Below, in pieces: positions 52,678-61,868 of a stretch of 64,000 nucleotides of DNA (position 1 is the stretch's first letter; every line of letters begins with the position of its first letter). The notes below the pieces were generated by a model. That model saw nothing but the letters and a program-made list of their open reading frames with translations. It did not search any database and was not told where the DNA came from. The stretch is from assembly GCF_013294115.1 (NCBI RefSeq), contig NZ_JABSNP010000013.1, forward strand, positions 62,001 through 126,000. Direction: 5' to 3'. The position numbers and the translations under genes are program-made. This DNA comes from Hymenobacter caeli (GTDB taxonomy: Bacteria > Bacteroidota > Bacteroidia > Cytophagales > Hymenobacteraceae).

Positions 52678-54228
52678 ATGAAAAACTACCTACTAAGCCT
52701 GGGCTTGCTGCTGGGGGCGGGGGCCCTCGGCGGGTGCGAGAAGTACCTCGACGTGAACAACAACCCCAACAACCCCACCACGTCCACGCCAAACTTCATT
52801 CTGCCGGGCGTCATTTCCAACGGCATCCAGACGCAGATGTTCACGGCCCTGCGCACGCCCTACATCACGCAGTACGTGGTGGGCCGGGCGGCCGGCACGG
52901 CCATCGACGGGTACTTCCTGACCAACGCCCAGAGCACCAACACGTTCAACTACTCGTACTTCCAGTCGGGCGGCAACATTCCGGGCATGGAAGCGGCGGC
53001 GCTGGCCGAGGGCTCGCCCTACTACGTGGGGGCCGGCGAAATTATGCAGGCCCTGATTCTGGCCCACGTGACGGACATGCTCGGCGACGTGCCCTTCACC
53101 GAGGCCTACCAGGGCGGCAACAACTACACGCCCAAGTACGACGCCCAGCAGGACGTGTACGCCAGCGTGAACAAGCTGCTCGACGACGGCATCGTGCAGA
53201 TGAGCAAGGACCCGGGCCAGAACTTCCGCCCCCTCTACAGCCTCTCGCCCAGCGAAAGCGGCGACATCCTCTACAAGGGCGACCCCGCCAAGTGGGTGCG
53301 CCTGGCCTACGCCCTGAAGGCCCGCGAGGCCCAGCACCTCACCAAAAAGGCCAGCTACGACCCCGCCGCCGTGCTGGCCCTGTGCGACAAAGCCTTCAAA
53401 GCCAGCACCGACGACGCCCAGCTTCAGTACCAAACGGCGGTGTCGCCGATTGTGGGCACCACCAACATCTTCGGCGTCACGCGGGCCAACTTCGGCACGG
53501 CCACGTTCTCGGCCAACATCGTGAAGTACCTCAACGGCACCACGTTTCCGGGCGTGGCGGACCCGCGCTTCGGGGTGCTGATGCCCACCACCAGCGTGGG
53601 GGCCAACCCCGGCGTGGGCACGCCCACCACCGCCAACCTGACGCCGGGCACCACCAACACCACCGATTTCTACGGCGGCTGGTACGCCCGCGACGTGCCG
53701 GGCTACTTCGAGGTGATTACCTACCACGAGCTGAAGTTCATCGAGGCCGAGGCCGCCTACCGGGCCGGTAACAAAACCCGGGCCCTGGCCGCGCTGCGCG
53801 AAGGCATCCGGGCCCACATCAAAAAGGTGAGCGCCGGGGGCAGCTTCTCGCCGCCGGCCGTGACGCTGCCGGCCATCACCGACGCCCAGATTGCCGCCTA
53901 CCTGGCCAGCGCCGCCGTGCCCCAAACGGAGGCCGACCTCACCTCGCTGCGCCCCATCGTGGAGCAGAAGTACATCGCCATGTTCCTGAACCCGGACTCG
54001 TGGTCGGACCTGCGCCGGCTCGATTTCGACCCGGCCCTCTACGTCAACTTCACCTACCCCACCAACGCCAACTCCGTGCTGGCCACCAAAGCCGACCCCA
54101 CCCTGCGCTACCCGCGCCGCCTGCTGCCGGGGGCCACGGAAGTGCTCTACAACCCCACCGAAATCAACCGCATCGGCGGCAACGACCCCGACTACATCAC
54201 CCGCCCGATGTGGTTCGATTCCAAATAG
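52678..54228 (+). CDS. SusD/RagB family outer membrane lipoprotein
   Basis: The 516-residue lipoprotein has a signal with lipobox LGGC, then EKYLDVNNNPNNP, typical of SusD-like group 2 proteins. A helical TPR-like core and a C-terminal region (EQKYIAMFLNPDSWSDLRRLDF) complete the family pattern. SusD caps the SusC barrel and delivers substrate from the cell surface. It follows susC, but the usual short spacing is replaced by a 188-bp gap with the palindrome. Confidence 0.95.
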   Translation: MKNYLLSLGLLLGAGALGGCEKYLDVNNNPNNPTTSTPNFILPGVISNGIQTQMFTALRTPYITQYVVGRAAGTAIDGYFLTNAQSTNTFNYSYFQSGGNIPGMEAAALAEGSPYYVGAGEIMQALILAHVTDMLGDVPFTEAYQGGNNYTPKYDAQQDVYASVNKLLDDGIVQMSKDPGQNFRPLYSLSPSESGDILYKGDPAKWVRLAYALKAREAQHLTKKASYDPAAVLALCDKAFKASTDDAQLQYQTAVSPIVGTTNIFGVTRANFGTATFSANIVKYLNGTTFPGVADPRFGVLMPTTSVGANPGVGTPTTANLTPGTTNTTDFYGGWYARDVPGYFEVITYHELKFIEAEAAYRAGNKTRALAALREGIRAHIKKVSAGGSFSPPAVTLPAITDAQIAAYLASAAVPQTEADLTSLRPIVEQKYIAMFLNPDSWSDLRRLDFDPALYVNFTYPTNANSVLATKADPTLRYPRRLLPGATEVLYNPTEINRIGGNDPDYITRPMWFDSK

Positions 54229-54257
54229 GGCCCCCACGGACTTAGCTTTTTCTTCCC

Positions 54258-55529
54258 ATGAAAACCACTTCCCTCCAGCTGTTGGGCGCGGCGCTGGCCC
54301 TGGCCGGCCTGGCCAGCGGCTGCAAAAAAGCACTCGATACCTACTACACCGAGGTGGGCGGGCAGCTGCCGACGGTGCGCAGCGTGACGGGTACGGCCAC
54401 GTTTGGCTCCGGCACGGGCACCAGCGTCAAGCTGACCACCGGTGAAGTCATCCCGATTGAAATCCTGTTCGCCCAGCAAACCTCGCCCGTCAAGCAGCTT
54501 GTAATTCTGCAAAAAATTGAGCCCGGCCGCGACTCCACCGTCGTGCAGACTATCCCCTACGCGCCGGCCTTCTCGAAGCGCAAGAACGGCGATACGCTGG
54601 TGGTGAACTACACGGTGCCCGCCGGGGCCAACAAGGCCAACGTGCGCGTGGACGCTCGGGTGGACGCCCAAAACGGCCAAAGCAAGTACCTCAGCCTGAC
54701 CTTCCGCCTGGCCGAAGCCACGCCCACCGTGGCTATCAACTCGGGCCCCACCAACGTGACGCTCGGCACCGCTTCCACCGGCACCGCCCCCGGCGACGTG
54801 GTGCGCTACAACCTCACGCTGAACGCGGGCGGCATCACCTCGGCCGCGCTGTTCACCGCCGCCGGCACCTTGTACAAGGACCTCGACAGCTTGAACGTGT
54901 ACGCCAAGGTGGGCCCCGCCGCCGAGCGCCGCATCGACCGCCGCAAGCTCGCCGCCACCGGGGCCGCCACCACCCTGAACGTGGACGAGCCCCTGCCCGC
55001 CGGCAGCGCCGGGCAGTCGGTGACGTTCCGTTTCGAGGCCACGGTGCGGGCCCCGGCGCGGCGCACCTCGGCCACGGCCGCCACCGGCGTGGCGGTAGGG
55101 GCCCCCACCGCCTTTAGCGCCACGGTACGCACCGGGGCCCTGGCCTACGCCGGCACCACCGGCGGCGACCTGGCCGCCTACGACCTGACGACCTTCGCGG
55201 CCGTGGCCGCCGCCGGAGCCGCCACGGCCAAGGACCTCACCATCAGCAGCACGGCCGGCAACGCCGTGCAGTTCAAGGCCCTGAACGCGACCCGCTACGT
55301 GCGCTCGACCGCGGCCGTGTACGCCGCGGCCACCCTCACCAGCGTGCGCCAGGCTTATACCGCCGCGGCCGCTACGGCCCAGGTTGCCAGCCTCGACAAC
55401 ATCGTGGTAGGCGACGTCATCTTGGTGAAGCTGCGCGGCCTCGACCAGTACGAGGCCCTGCAAGTGACGGCCATCAACCGCACCTCCACCACGGACGTGA
55501 CAGTGAATTTCAGCGTTAAGGCGCTGTAA
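54258..55529 (+). CDS. Lipoprotein of the SusCD operon (unknown family)
   Basis: The 423-residue protein has a signal and lipobox ASGC followed by a Lys pair. It lies 29 bases after susD, so is co-transcribed. The sequence is rich in Ala, Thr and Val, with beta-strand patterns and a VNFSVKAL end. It may be a SusE/SusF-like surface ligand-binding lipoprotein, but no domain is recognisable. A TAGCTTTT box just upstream (54244-54251) may be chance. A strong terminator follows the stop. Confidence 0.75.
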   Translation: MKTTSLQLLGAALALAGLASGCKKALDTYYTEVGGQLPTVRSVTGTATFGSGTGTSVKLTTGEVIPIEILFAQQTSPVKQLVILQKIEPGRDSTVVQTIPYAPAFSKRKNGDTLVVNYTVPAGANKANVRVDARVDAQNGQSKYLSLTFRLAEATPTVAINSGPTNVTLGTASTGTAPGDVVRYNLTLNAGGITSAALFTAAGTLYKDLDSLNVYAKVGPAAERRIDRRKLAATGAATTLNVDEPLPAGSAGQSVTFRFEATVRAPARRTSATAATGVAVGAPTAFSATVRTGALAYAGTTGGDLAAYDLTTFAAVAAAGAATAKDLTISSTAGNAVQFKALNATRYVRSTAAVYAAATLTSVRQAYTAAAATAQVASLDNIVVGDVILVKLRGLDQYEALQVTAINRTSTTDVTVNFSVKAL

Positions 55530-55540
55530 ACTTCGTGTCG

Positions 55541-55594
55541 TATTCACAGAAAAAGACCCTTCTTTTAACGGAGAAGGGCCTTTTTTTGTGAATA
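55541..55594. terminator. Bidirectional intrinsic terminator
   Basis: A 23-bp stem with two mismatches (55541-55563 with 55572-55594) contains an AGAAGGG core and long A and T tracts on the two sides. It separates the convergent SusCD lipoprotein gene and the glycosyl hydrolase gene, ending both transcripts. Confidence 0.9.
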
Positions 55595-55603
55595 CGGTGC
55601 GCA

Positions 55604-57388
55604 TTATCCGCCGCCAAACAGCCGGGCAAAGAAGCCCCGCCGCTGGGGTTTCGCCGGGGCCCGGAGCTTGTTGCTGGCCGCCTCCGCGTCTGTGCCTAGC
55701 GGGCGCAGCGCGGGGAACTTCAGGTTCGGGGCTTCCGGGGGGCGGGCGGGGGCGGGCGGGGGCAGGGCGGCCACGCCGGGCATCGAGGCCATTACGATTT
55801 CGGTGGGCAGCTGGCCGTTGGTGCGCAGGCTCACGGGGCGGCTCTCGTTGTGGAGGCGGTCCACGGCGGTGAGGTAGTAAGCGTAGGACTGGCCGGGCGC
55901 GGCCGTGGTGTCGATAAACGTGGTGCCGTGGCCGGGGGTGGCGCGGGGCAGGGCCAGGATGTGGCGCGGGTCGTCGGGCGAGGGGTATTCGCCGGGCCCG
56001 AAGCGGTAAAGCACGTAGTAGGCGGCCACGTCGCCGTCGGCGGCGGCCGGGCCGGGCTGCCAGCTGAGGGTGGCCACGCGGCCGGCGCGGGTGAGGGCAA
56101 AGCCCGCCACGGGGCGCGGCGGCACGGCGTCGAGCCACGGCATGGCGGGCACCAGCGCCGGGTAGCGGAACAGGTTCAGGCGCAGCGAGTCGGTGGTGTG
56201 CAGCGGGTTGTCGCGCAGCGACTTGGCCGAGAAAAACACGCTGCCGCTGGCCGCGCCGCCGTAGCTGCGGTTGAGGCGCACCTGCCGGGGCAGCTCGCGG
56301 GGGTTGCGCCAGGTAGTGTCGGAGCGGGTGCTTTCGAGCATCCGATAGGTGCCCTGGCCGATGTAGAGGTGCCGCCCGTAGCGGTTGCGCGTCCACCAAT
56401 CCAGCATGGTGGCGTAGGGCACCAGCCGGAAGCCGGTGCTCCAGTACAGCTGCGGCACCACGTAGTCGATCCAGCCTTTTTGCAGCCACAGGCGCGTGTC
56501 GGCGTACAGGGCCGCGTAGCTGGGCTGCCCGGCGCGGGTGTCGGAGCCGTTGGGGTCGGCCGATTTGTTCATCCACACGCCAAAGGGCGAGATGCCGAAC
56601 TTCACCCACCGCTTGGCCGTGCGGATGCTGTCGTGCAAATCCCGGATGAGCACGTTCACGTTGTTGCGCCGCCAGTCGCCGAGCTGGTCGAATGCCTGCT
56701 CTTCGGCCGGCCGCTGGGCGAAGGTCTGCTCGTCGTGAAACGTAAGCCCCGGCTCCTGGTAGGGGTAGAAGTAGTCGTCGAAGTGCACCGCGTCGATGTC
56801 GTAGCGCCGCACCACGTCCATAATCACGCGGGTGATGTGGGCCCGCACCGCGGGCAGGCCGGGGTTGTAGAGGTACGAGCTGCCGTAGCGGACGAACCAC
56901 TCGGGGTGGGTGCGGTAGGGGTGCAGGGCCCCGAAGCGGCGCGTCACGGTGTCGAGGCTGGCCCGGTACGGGTTGAACCAGGCGTGAAATTCCATGCCGC
57001 GCCGGTGCGCCTCGCTGATGAGGTAGGGCAGGGGGTCGGCGTCGCCGTCGGGGGCCCGGCCCTGCTGGCCGGTGAGCCACTTGCTCCAGGGCTCCAGGCT
57101 GGATTTGTAGAGGGCGTCCGAGGCGGGCCGGATTTGCACGAACACGGCGTTTAGGCCCGCCCGTTGGCCGGCGTCGAGCAGGCGGCGGTACTCGGCGCGG
57201 TACTGCACGGGGGCCTCGCCCCGCTGGTTGGGCCAGTCGATGTTCTCGACGCTGGCAATCCAGAAGCCGCGCAGCTCGCGCTTGGGCGGCGGGGCGGCCA
57301 CCGAGTCGGCCTGGGCCCGGGCCCGCTGGCCGAATAGGCCCGCCAGCAGCAAAAGAAGAAAAAAGGGGCGTCGCAGCACTACAGCCAT
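55604..57388 (-). CDS. Secreted family-10-like glycosyl hydrolase (GHL10)
   Basis: The 594-residue protein has a signal peptide ending ARAQ, then the GHL10/YngK-type domain (about 35-350): RGFWIASVENIDWP, AVFVQIRPASDALY, EFHAWFNPYR, DIDAVHFDDYFYPY and KFGISPFGVWMN. A fibronectin-like segment (about 430-530) and a Pro-rich linker end in KPQRRGFFARLFGGG. The family acts on glycans, probably cell-wall or extracellular, but the exact substrate is not established. A TAATTTG box at 57413-57419 (minus strand) may be its -7 element. Confidence 0.9.
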   Translation of the reverse strand: MAVVLRRPFFLLLLLAGLFGQRARAQADSVAAPPPKRELRGFWIASVENIDWPNQRGEAPVQYRAEYRRLLDAGQRAGLNAVFVQIRPASDALYKSSLEPWSKWLTGQQGRAPDGDADPLPYLISEAHRRGMEFHAWFNPYRASLDTVTRRFGALHPYRTHPEWFVRYGSSYLYNPGLPAVRAHITRVIMDVVRRYDIDAVHFDDYFYPYQEPGLTFHDEQTFAQRPAEEQAFDQLGDWRRNNVNVLIRDLHDSIRTAKRWVKFGISPFGVWMNKSADPNGSDTRAGQPSYAALYADTRLWLQKGWIDYVVPQLYWSTGFRLVPYATMLDWWTRNRYGRHLYIGQGTYRMLESTRSDTTWRNPRELPRQVRLNRSYGGAASGSVFFSAKSLRDNPLHTTDSLRLNLFRYPALVPAMPWLDAVPPRPVAGFALTRAGRVATLSWQPGPAAADGDVAAYYVLYRFGPGEYPSPDDPRHILALPRATPGHGTTFIDTTAAPGQSYAYYLTAVDRLHNESRPVSLRTNGQLPTEIVMASMPGVAALPPPAPARPPEAPNLKFPALRPLGTDAEAASNKLRAPAKPQRRGFFARLFGGG

Positions 57389-57439
57389 TCAAGCAAGGAA
57401 ATAGAACGACGGCAAATTACGACGCCCCGGGGCCCTTTC

Positions 57440-57694
57440 TCACGAGCCGGTCAGCTCGGTGTCGGTCTGGGGCTGGTCGGGGCCCCCTTCGAGGCCGTTG
57501 GTTTGCTCGGCGTCGCCGTAGTCGCCGCGGATGCCCGCGCCGTCGCCCATGTGTTCCTGGGTGCTGGTGGCAAGGTTGCCGGCTTCGGGGTTGCCGCTGG
57601 CGTTCTGGTCGCGGTCAACGCCGGAGTTTTGGGTGGCCGCGGTGCTGGCGTCGTCGGGGCGGGGGTCGGTGGGGTTTTGTTCGGGAGCGGGCAT
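57440..57694 (-). CDS. Small acidic hydrophilic protein
   Basis: From the ATG for MPAPEQNPTDPRPDD the product has 84 residues, very rich in Asp, Glu, Asn, Gln, Gly and Thr, with no hydrophobic segment or Cys. It is likely disordered and cytoplasmic. The composition, resembling small stress-related proteins of related bacteria, supports coding but not a function. The longer frame upstream is discarded because it is basic spacer sequence. Confidence 0.55.
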   Translation of the reverse strand: MPAPEQNPTDPRPDDASTAATQNSGVDRDQNASGNPEAGNLATSTQEHMGDGAGIRGDYGDAEQTNGLEGGPDQPQTDTELTGS

Positions 57695-57948
57695 GGGTGG
57701 GCTGGTGGTTAAGGGGTTGATGAAGAAACGGCGGCCGGTTGGCAAGAGTAGTGGCAGTTGCTGATTAGCCATTCCCCGCTGGCTGTTCACCGTTCTTCCT
57801 GCCGGCTTACGGCGCGGCGGCGCGGCGGTTGGGTTGGACGCTGCGCGGGGCTTTGCGCGCGGCACCCGAACTTGGGGCGGCATTCCCGCACCGGCCGCCG
57901 GCGCGGGCCCGTTATTTTATCTTCCTTCCACCCTTCACGCTACCTTCC

Positions 57949-58812
57949 GTGGCCGCTGCCTCCGATTTTTACCGGCAAAAAACCGACGACGAGCTGTTGT
58001 TTTTCGTCCAGAACCCCGCCCAATACGCTCCCGAGCTGGTGGCCGGGGCCCAGCAGGAACTGCGCCACCGGGGCACGCTGCCAGCGCCGCCGCCCCTCGC
58101 GCCCGAGCTGCCAACCAACCCTGCCGCCGACGCCGCCGACGCCGTCGCGCCGCGTGCCTGGCTGAAACCCGCGGCCCTGGGCCTGGGCCTGCTGGTGCTG
58201 GGCGGCGGCACGTACTACCTGAAGCAGAGCAGCGACGCTGCTGCTGCCGCGGCCCAGGCCCGCCTGGAGGCCAAGCGCCGCATGCCCCCGCCCAAGCTCG
58301 TGGAGGAAGCCACCCACGCCATGCCCAACTACGACGCGGCCGTGGCCCGCGCCGTCGAGCAGCAGCTGCGCCAGGTGCCCGCCGCCGAGCAGGCCAACGC
58401 CCAACACCTGCGCCAGTACCGCGAGCTGGCCAAGCGCTTCTGGACCGCCGAAGCCCAAACCGAGTACCTCACCGGCCGGGCCGATGCGGGTCAGGCCGGC
58501 CCCAACTTTGCCGACCAGGCCCGGCTGGTGCGTGAAACCTGGCAGGCGTGGAACCGCGCCAATATGTACGGGTTCAGCTTCGGGCCCACCATGCAAGGCC
58601 AGCTCCAGCGCATGAAGGACGCGTCCGGCAACCAGCAGCACATCCTGGACAACCTGCCCGCCCTGCTGCCTGAGGACCGCTTCCGCACTGATGAAGAAAT
58701 GAACAAGCGCACCGCCGAAGCGGAGGATTTAGTCGGTGGCCTGCTGCCGGTGTCGCCCGTATCGGGCCGGCCCTACAAGCGCATCGTGCTGGAAGGCAAC
58801 ACTTCGCGGTAG
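57949..58812 (+). CDS. Single-pass membrane protein sharing a motif with the rhomboid
   Basis: A GTG at 57949 (VAAASDFYRQKTDDELL) fits as the start, with a TATCTTCC box at 57918-57925. The 287-residue product has an N-terminal motif (DFYRQKTDDELLFFVQNPAQY...AQQELRHRG), a Pro/Ala-rich linker, one transmembrane helix (about 75-92) and a helical, Ala/Gln-rich C-terminal part with EAQTEYLTGRADAG. The N-terminal motif is repeated in the rhomboid gene seven bases downstream, so they form an operon. No family is recognised. Confidence 0.7.
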   Translation: MAAASDFYRQKTDDELLFFVQNPAQYAPELVAGAQQELRHRGTLPAPPPLAPELPTNPAADAADAVAPRAWLKPAALGLGLLVLGGGTYYLKQSSDAAAAAAQARLEAKRRMPPPKLVEEATHAMPNYDAAVARAVEQQLRQVPAAEQANAQHLRQYRELAKRFWTAEAQTEYLTGRADAGQAGPNFADQARLVRETWQAWNRANMYGFSFGPTMQGQLQRMKDASGNQQHILDNLPALLPEDRFRTDEEMNKRTAEAEDLVGGLLPVSPVSGRPYKRIVLEGNTSR

Positions 58813-58819
58813 CCTGCGC

Positions 58820-59677
58820 ATGGAAGAGCCCGCCCCGCTGCCCCCGCCCGACGACGGCACCGCCCGCGCCACGGCCCACTTCGCCGAGCGGCCCGACGCC
58901 GAGCTGTTTTACCTGGCCCAGCACGCGGCCCGCTACCCGCCCGCCGTGGGGGCCGCCGCCGTGGCCGAGCTGCAGCGCCGCGCCCTGGTGCCGGTGCCCG
59001 CCGCGCCCGGCCCCCCGCCGGCCCCGGCCCCGCCCGCGCCGGCTGCCGGCTGGGGCCCGGCCCTGCGGGCGCTGCTGCCCTCGCGCCGCTTCTGGGCCAC
59101 GCCGCTGCTGCTGGGGCTCAACGCGGCGGTGTGGGCGGCCATGACGGCCAGCGGCGTGTCGGCCACCGACCCCACCGGCCACGAGTTGGCCCGCTGGGGC
59201 TCCAACGTGAGCAGCCTCACGCTGCCCGGCCAGCCCTGGCGGCTGCTCACGAGCGTGTTTGTGCACGCCGGCGCCACGCACTTGCTGCTCAACGGGTTCA
59301 GCCTGTGGCTGCTGGGGGTGCTGCTGGAAGCCCGGGTGGGCGCGGCCCGCCTGCTGGCCGTGTACCTGGCCAGCGGCGCGGCCGGCAGCCTGGCCACGCT
59401 GTGGTACCACCGGGGCGGCATCAACTCGGTGGGGGCCAGCGGGGCCATTTTCGGGCTCTACGGGCTGCTGCTGACGCTGCTGCTCAGCAAGCAGCTGGTG
59501 CTGGATAAATTCGACCGCCGCGCCATGCTGGGCCTGGTTTTGTACTTGGTGCTTAGTAACTTAATTTCCGGCCTGTCGGGCAATGTTGACAACGCCGCCC
59601 ACCTGGGGGGCCTGCTGATGGGCGGGCTGGTAGCGGCCCCCCTGGCTCTCGTTGGCTTGAAACCGGTAACTGAATGA
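58820..59677 (+). CDS. Rhomboid family intramembrane serine protease
   Basis: Start at MEEPAPLPPPDDG. The 285-residue protein has a cytoplasmic N-terminal motif (HFAERPDAELFYLAQHAARYPP...VAELQRRA) like that of the previous gene, a Pro-rich linker and six or so membrane helices. Rhomboid motifs are present: THLLLNGFSLW, catalytic S207 in GASGAIFG and H261 in NAAHLGGLLMG. Rhomboids cleave membrane proteins within the bilayer. The shared motif with the neighbour suggests they act on or bind the same partner. Substrate unknown. Confidence 0.92.
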   Translation: MEEPAPLPPPDDGTARATAHFAERPDAELFYLAQHAARYPPAVGAAAVAELQRRALVPVPAAPGPPPAPAPPAPAAGWGPALRALLPSRRFWATPLLLGLNAAVWAAMTASGVSATDPTGHELARWGSNVSSLTLPGQPWRLLTSVFVHAGATHLLLNGFSLWLLGVLLEARVGAARLLAVYLASGAAGSLATLWYHRGGINSVGASGAIFGLYGLLLTLLLSKQLVLDKFDRRAMLGLVLYLVLSNLISGLSGNVDNAAHLGGLLMGGLVAAPLALVGLKPVTE

Positions 59678-59741
59678 CCGTATTAGCCGTGAAGCAGCGG
59701 TTTTTCAACCTCAAGCCAGTGTAGTGCCCTGTTGCGCCGTT

Positions 59742-59785
59742 GGCTCGTTGGCCGCCGCGCGAAAACGGCGGCCAACGAGCCTTTT
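59742..59785 (+). terminator. Intrinsic terminator after the rhomboid gene
   Basis: A perfect 16-bp stem (59742-59757 with 59766-59781), loop CGCGAAAA and four T residues lie 64 bases after the rhomboid stop. A second hairpin (GTCAGTGGC...GCCACTGAC, about 59813-59842) lies closer to the convergent PA14 gene. Confidence 0.75.
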
Positions 59786-59868
59786 GAGTACTTTCCGAAC
59801 GAAAATGGATTGTCAGTGGCGAGCCATCGGGTAGCCACTGACCACTGGTCAACTGCCAACTAGTGCAA

Positions 59869-61059
59869 TCAGCCGCCCAAGGGCATTTTCTGCACCAGGG
59901 TGCCAGCGCTGGTGGTGAGGCGCAAAATGTACATGCCGATGGCCAGGTTGGGGTTTATCAACTGCGGTGCGCTGCCTTGGAGCGGTACCTGTTGCCGGTA
60001 CACGTGGCGGCCAATCATGTCGACTATTTCCAGGAGGGCTGGGCCAGCACTGGCTGGTTGGACGCGCACGAAAAACGTACCGTTGTTGGGCACCGGGTAG
60101 ATGCTGACTGCAAACGGCATGGGAACAATTTCGACCACCTTGACCGGGGAGTACACCGGCGGCCGGTCGCTACGAATCTGCTCGATGCGGTAGAAGTTCC
60201 TGCCATTGGCGGGCTGCTGGTCGGTGGCCGCATAGCTGGTCGTAGCCGAAGTGGTGCCCGCGCCGGGCTGGCGCAGCAAGTCGCTGAAGGTCACGCCGTC
60301 CGTCGATTTCTGCACCACGAAAGCCGTGCTGTTGGCTTCGGCCGCCGTGGCCCAGTCCAACTGCACTTGCTGGTCGTTGGCCACCGCCTCGAAGCGCATG
60401 AGCACCGGCTGAATGGCCTCGCCTTGACTGTACAGCACCCCATTGGGGACCAACTGCTTCGGCATACCGGGCCCTGCGTACTGGAGCACCAGGCCTTGGC
60501 TGCCGCCGTGCTCGCCGTAGTCAACCCGTACGGTGTGCAGGCCGGCCGCCAGGGCAAGCACGCCAGTGGCCTCTCGGAAAGAAAAAGCATCGCTGCTGTT
60601 AAGCGCAATCGGTTGCGCATTGTTATCAACCCACAGGTAAGCCGCGTCGTCCGAGCCCAAGTAAAACGTGTACGTGCCGGCCGTGGTGGCATACAACTGC
60701 CCTTGAAAGCGCCCGCTGAACTCGTCGGGGTTGCCGGGCGCGTAGTACGTAGCCACGTTGCCCACGGCGAAGTTGTCGGTTTCGGCCTCCACGAAGTTTA
60801 GCTGTTCCACCGGGCGGTTGTGAATCGCGGGGACGGTGCTCGTGAAAAACGCTGGTTTTCCGTAGAAATAGCCGCGGTAATAATCCACCGTTAGGCCCGG
60901 GGTGCCCACCGGAGGAGCTGTCGACTGGGCCTGCGCCACGAATGCGGGCAGCAGCAGGCAGGCCCCGTAGCCCCGGCCCAACCGCCCAAGGGCCGCGGTG
61001 GCTTGCCGCCGGCCCCGCTGGGCTACCGCAAACAATGCTTCTAATATAAAGGAGGACAT
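59869..61059 (-). CDS. PA14-domain protein with T9SS sorting domain
   Basis: The start is the ATG at 61057-61059 (MSSFILEALFAVAQRG). The 396-residue protein has an unusually long basic n-region before a hydrophobic stretch ending VAQAQ. A PA14-type carbohydrate-binding domain covers about residues 55-205 (TVDYYRGYFYG, GTYTFYLGSDDAAYLWVD). A fibronectin-like segment (WATAAEANSTAFVVQKSTDG) and a T9SS type A sorting domain (IYPVPNNGTFFVRV to VQKMPLGG) end it. It is probably a surface-exposed glycan-binding protein. Confidence 0.87.
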   Translation of the reverse strand: MSSFILEALFAVAQRGRRQATAALGRLGRGYGACLLLPAFVAQAQSTAPPVGTPGLTVDYYRGYFYGKPAFFTSTVPAIHNRPVEQLNFVEAETDNFAVGNVATYYAPGNPDEFSGRFQGQLYATTAGTYTFYLGSDDAAYLWVDNNAQPIALNSSDAFSFREATGVLALAAGLHTVRVDYGEHGGSQGLVLQYAGPGMPKQLVPNGVLYSQGEAIQPVLMRFEAVANDQQVQLDWATAAEANSTAFVVQKSTDGVTFSDLLRQPGAGTTSATTSYAATDQQPANGRNFYRIEQIRSDRPPVYSPVKVVEIVPMPFAVSIYPVPNNGTFFVRVQPASAGPALLEIVDMIGRHVYRQQVPLQGSAPQLINPNLAIGMYILRLTTSAGTLVQKMPLGG

Positions 61060-61868
61060 CTGATACAACTAGTAGAAACTGATTAGGATAAATCGCATCC
61101 CATTAGACGAGTAATGGAAGCTTTCGGCTTAGGATTATTAATATTTCTAAAAATATTTTTCCTATATCATAACGTATGTAGCAACATTGTTTAAAGCCAA
61201 ATTGCCAATCGCTGCTTTTATAGCGGGTACTATCCGAAAAGTATCCCGCGGTTTAAAAGACAACTACTCAAAGTTCATGCTACTTTAATGAAAAAGCTAC
61301 AAAAAATACAAAAAATATTTAAAAAACTAGATTTCCCAAAATCGTTTTTTGCAAAGATTTAGTTATATTATTTTAATAATATATATTTAATGTAAAATGT
61401 TGTGATTCGGTGAGGATGCGGTTTTCACTGCTCTGTAACGTATCTGGTCTTGATGCACTCCAAAACCATTGGCTCTCAATTATCAAGCCGTTGTGGAGCA
61501 GGGGTGGTTTTTGCGCACTGGAAAGGCGTTCCGGCAACCGTCTGTTGCGTCCTTCTTCACCGAAGGCTACTCCGATTGTACCCACCCTAGGGCCCGACAA
61601 CATGCGATAAATAGGTCCCGCGGTATTGCTGTGCCCGCCCCAACCGGACTCACCCACGGCGCAGCGCCAACCGGGCAGCAGAGCGCTGCGCCGCCCCCCA
61701 AGCCTTCGCTGAGTCCACGGAACCGCCTGCGCGGGCAGGCCCGCAGCAAAACCCTCAAAAAATTTACTGCCAGTTACTTGGCTGAGCGGGTAAGCCGCCA
61801 GAAGCGGTTTCGCCGCGGGCCAGCAAGGGAAGCCTTTGCTCCGTCCGGGCCCGCCAAACTACTCCTTG
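61060..61868. other. 809-bp intergenic region, AT-rich then mixed
   Basis: The first 360 bases (to about 61420) are strongly AT-rich and precede the minus-strand PA14 gene, so they likely hold its promoter. The remainder (61420-61868) has intermediate composition and short open frames without conserved features or signals. It does not match any gene I can recognise, and may be an eroded gene or mobile-element remnant. A GCGGGCAGGCCCGC-like hairpin lies near 61730. Confidence 0.5.
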
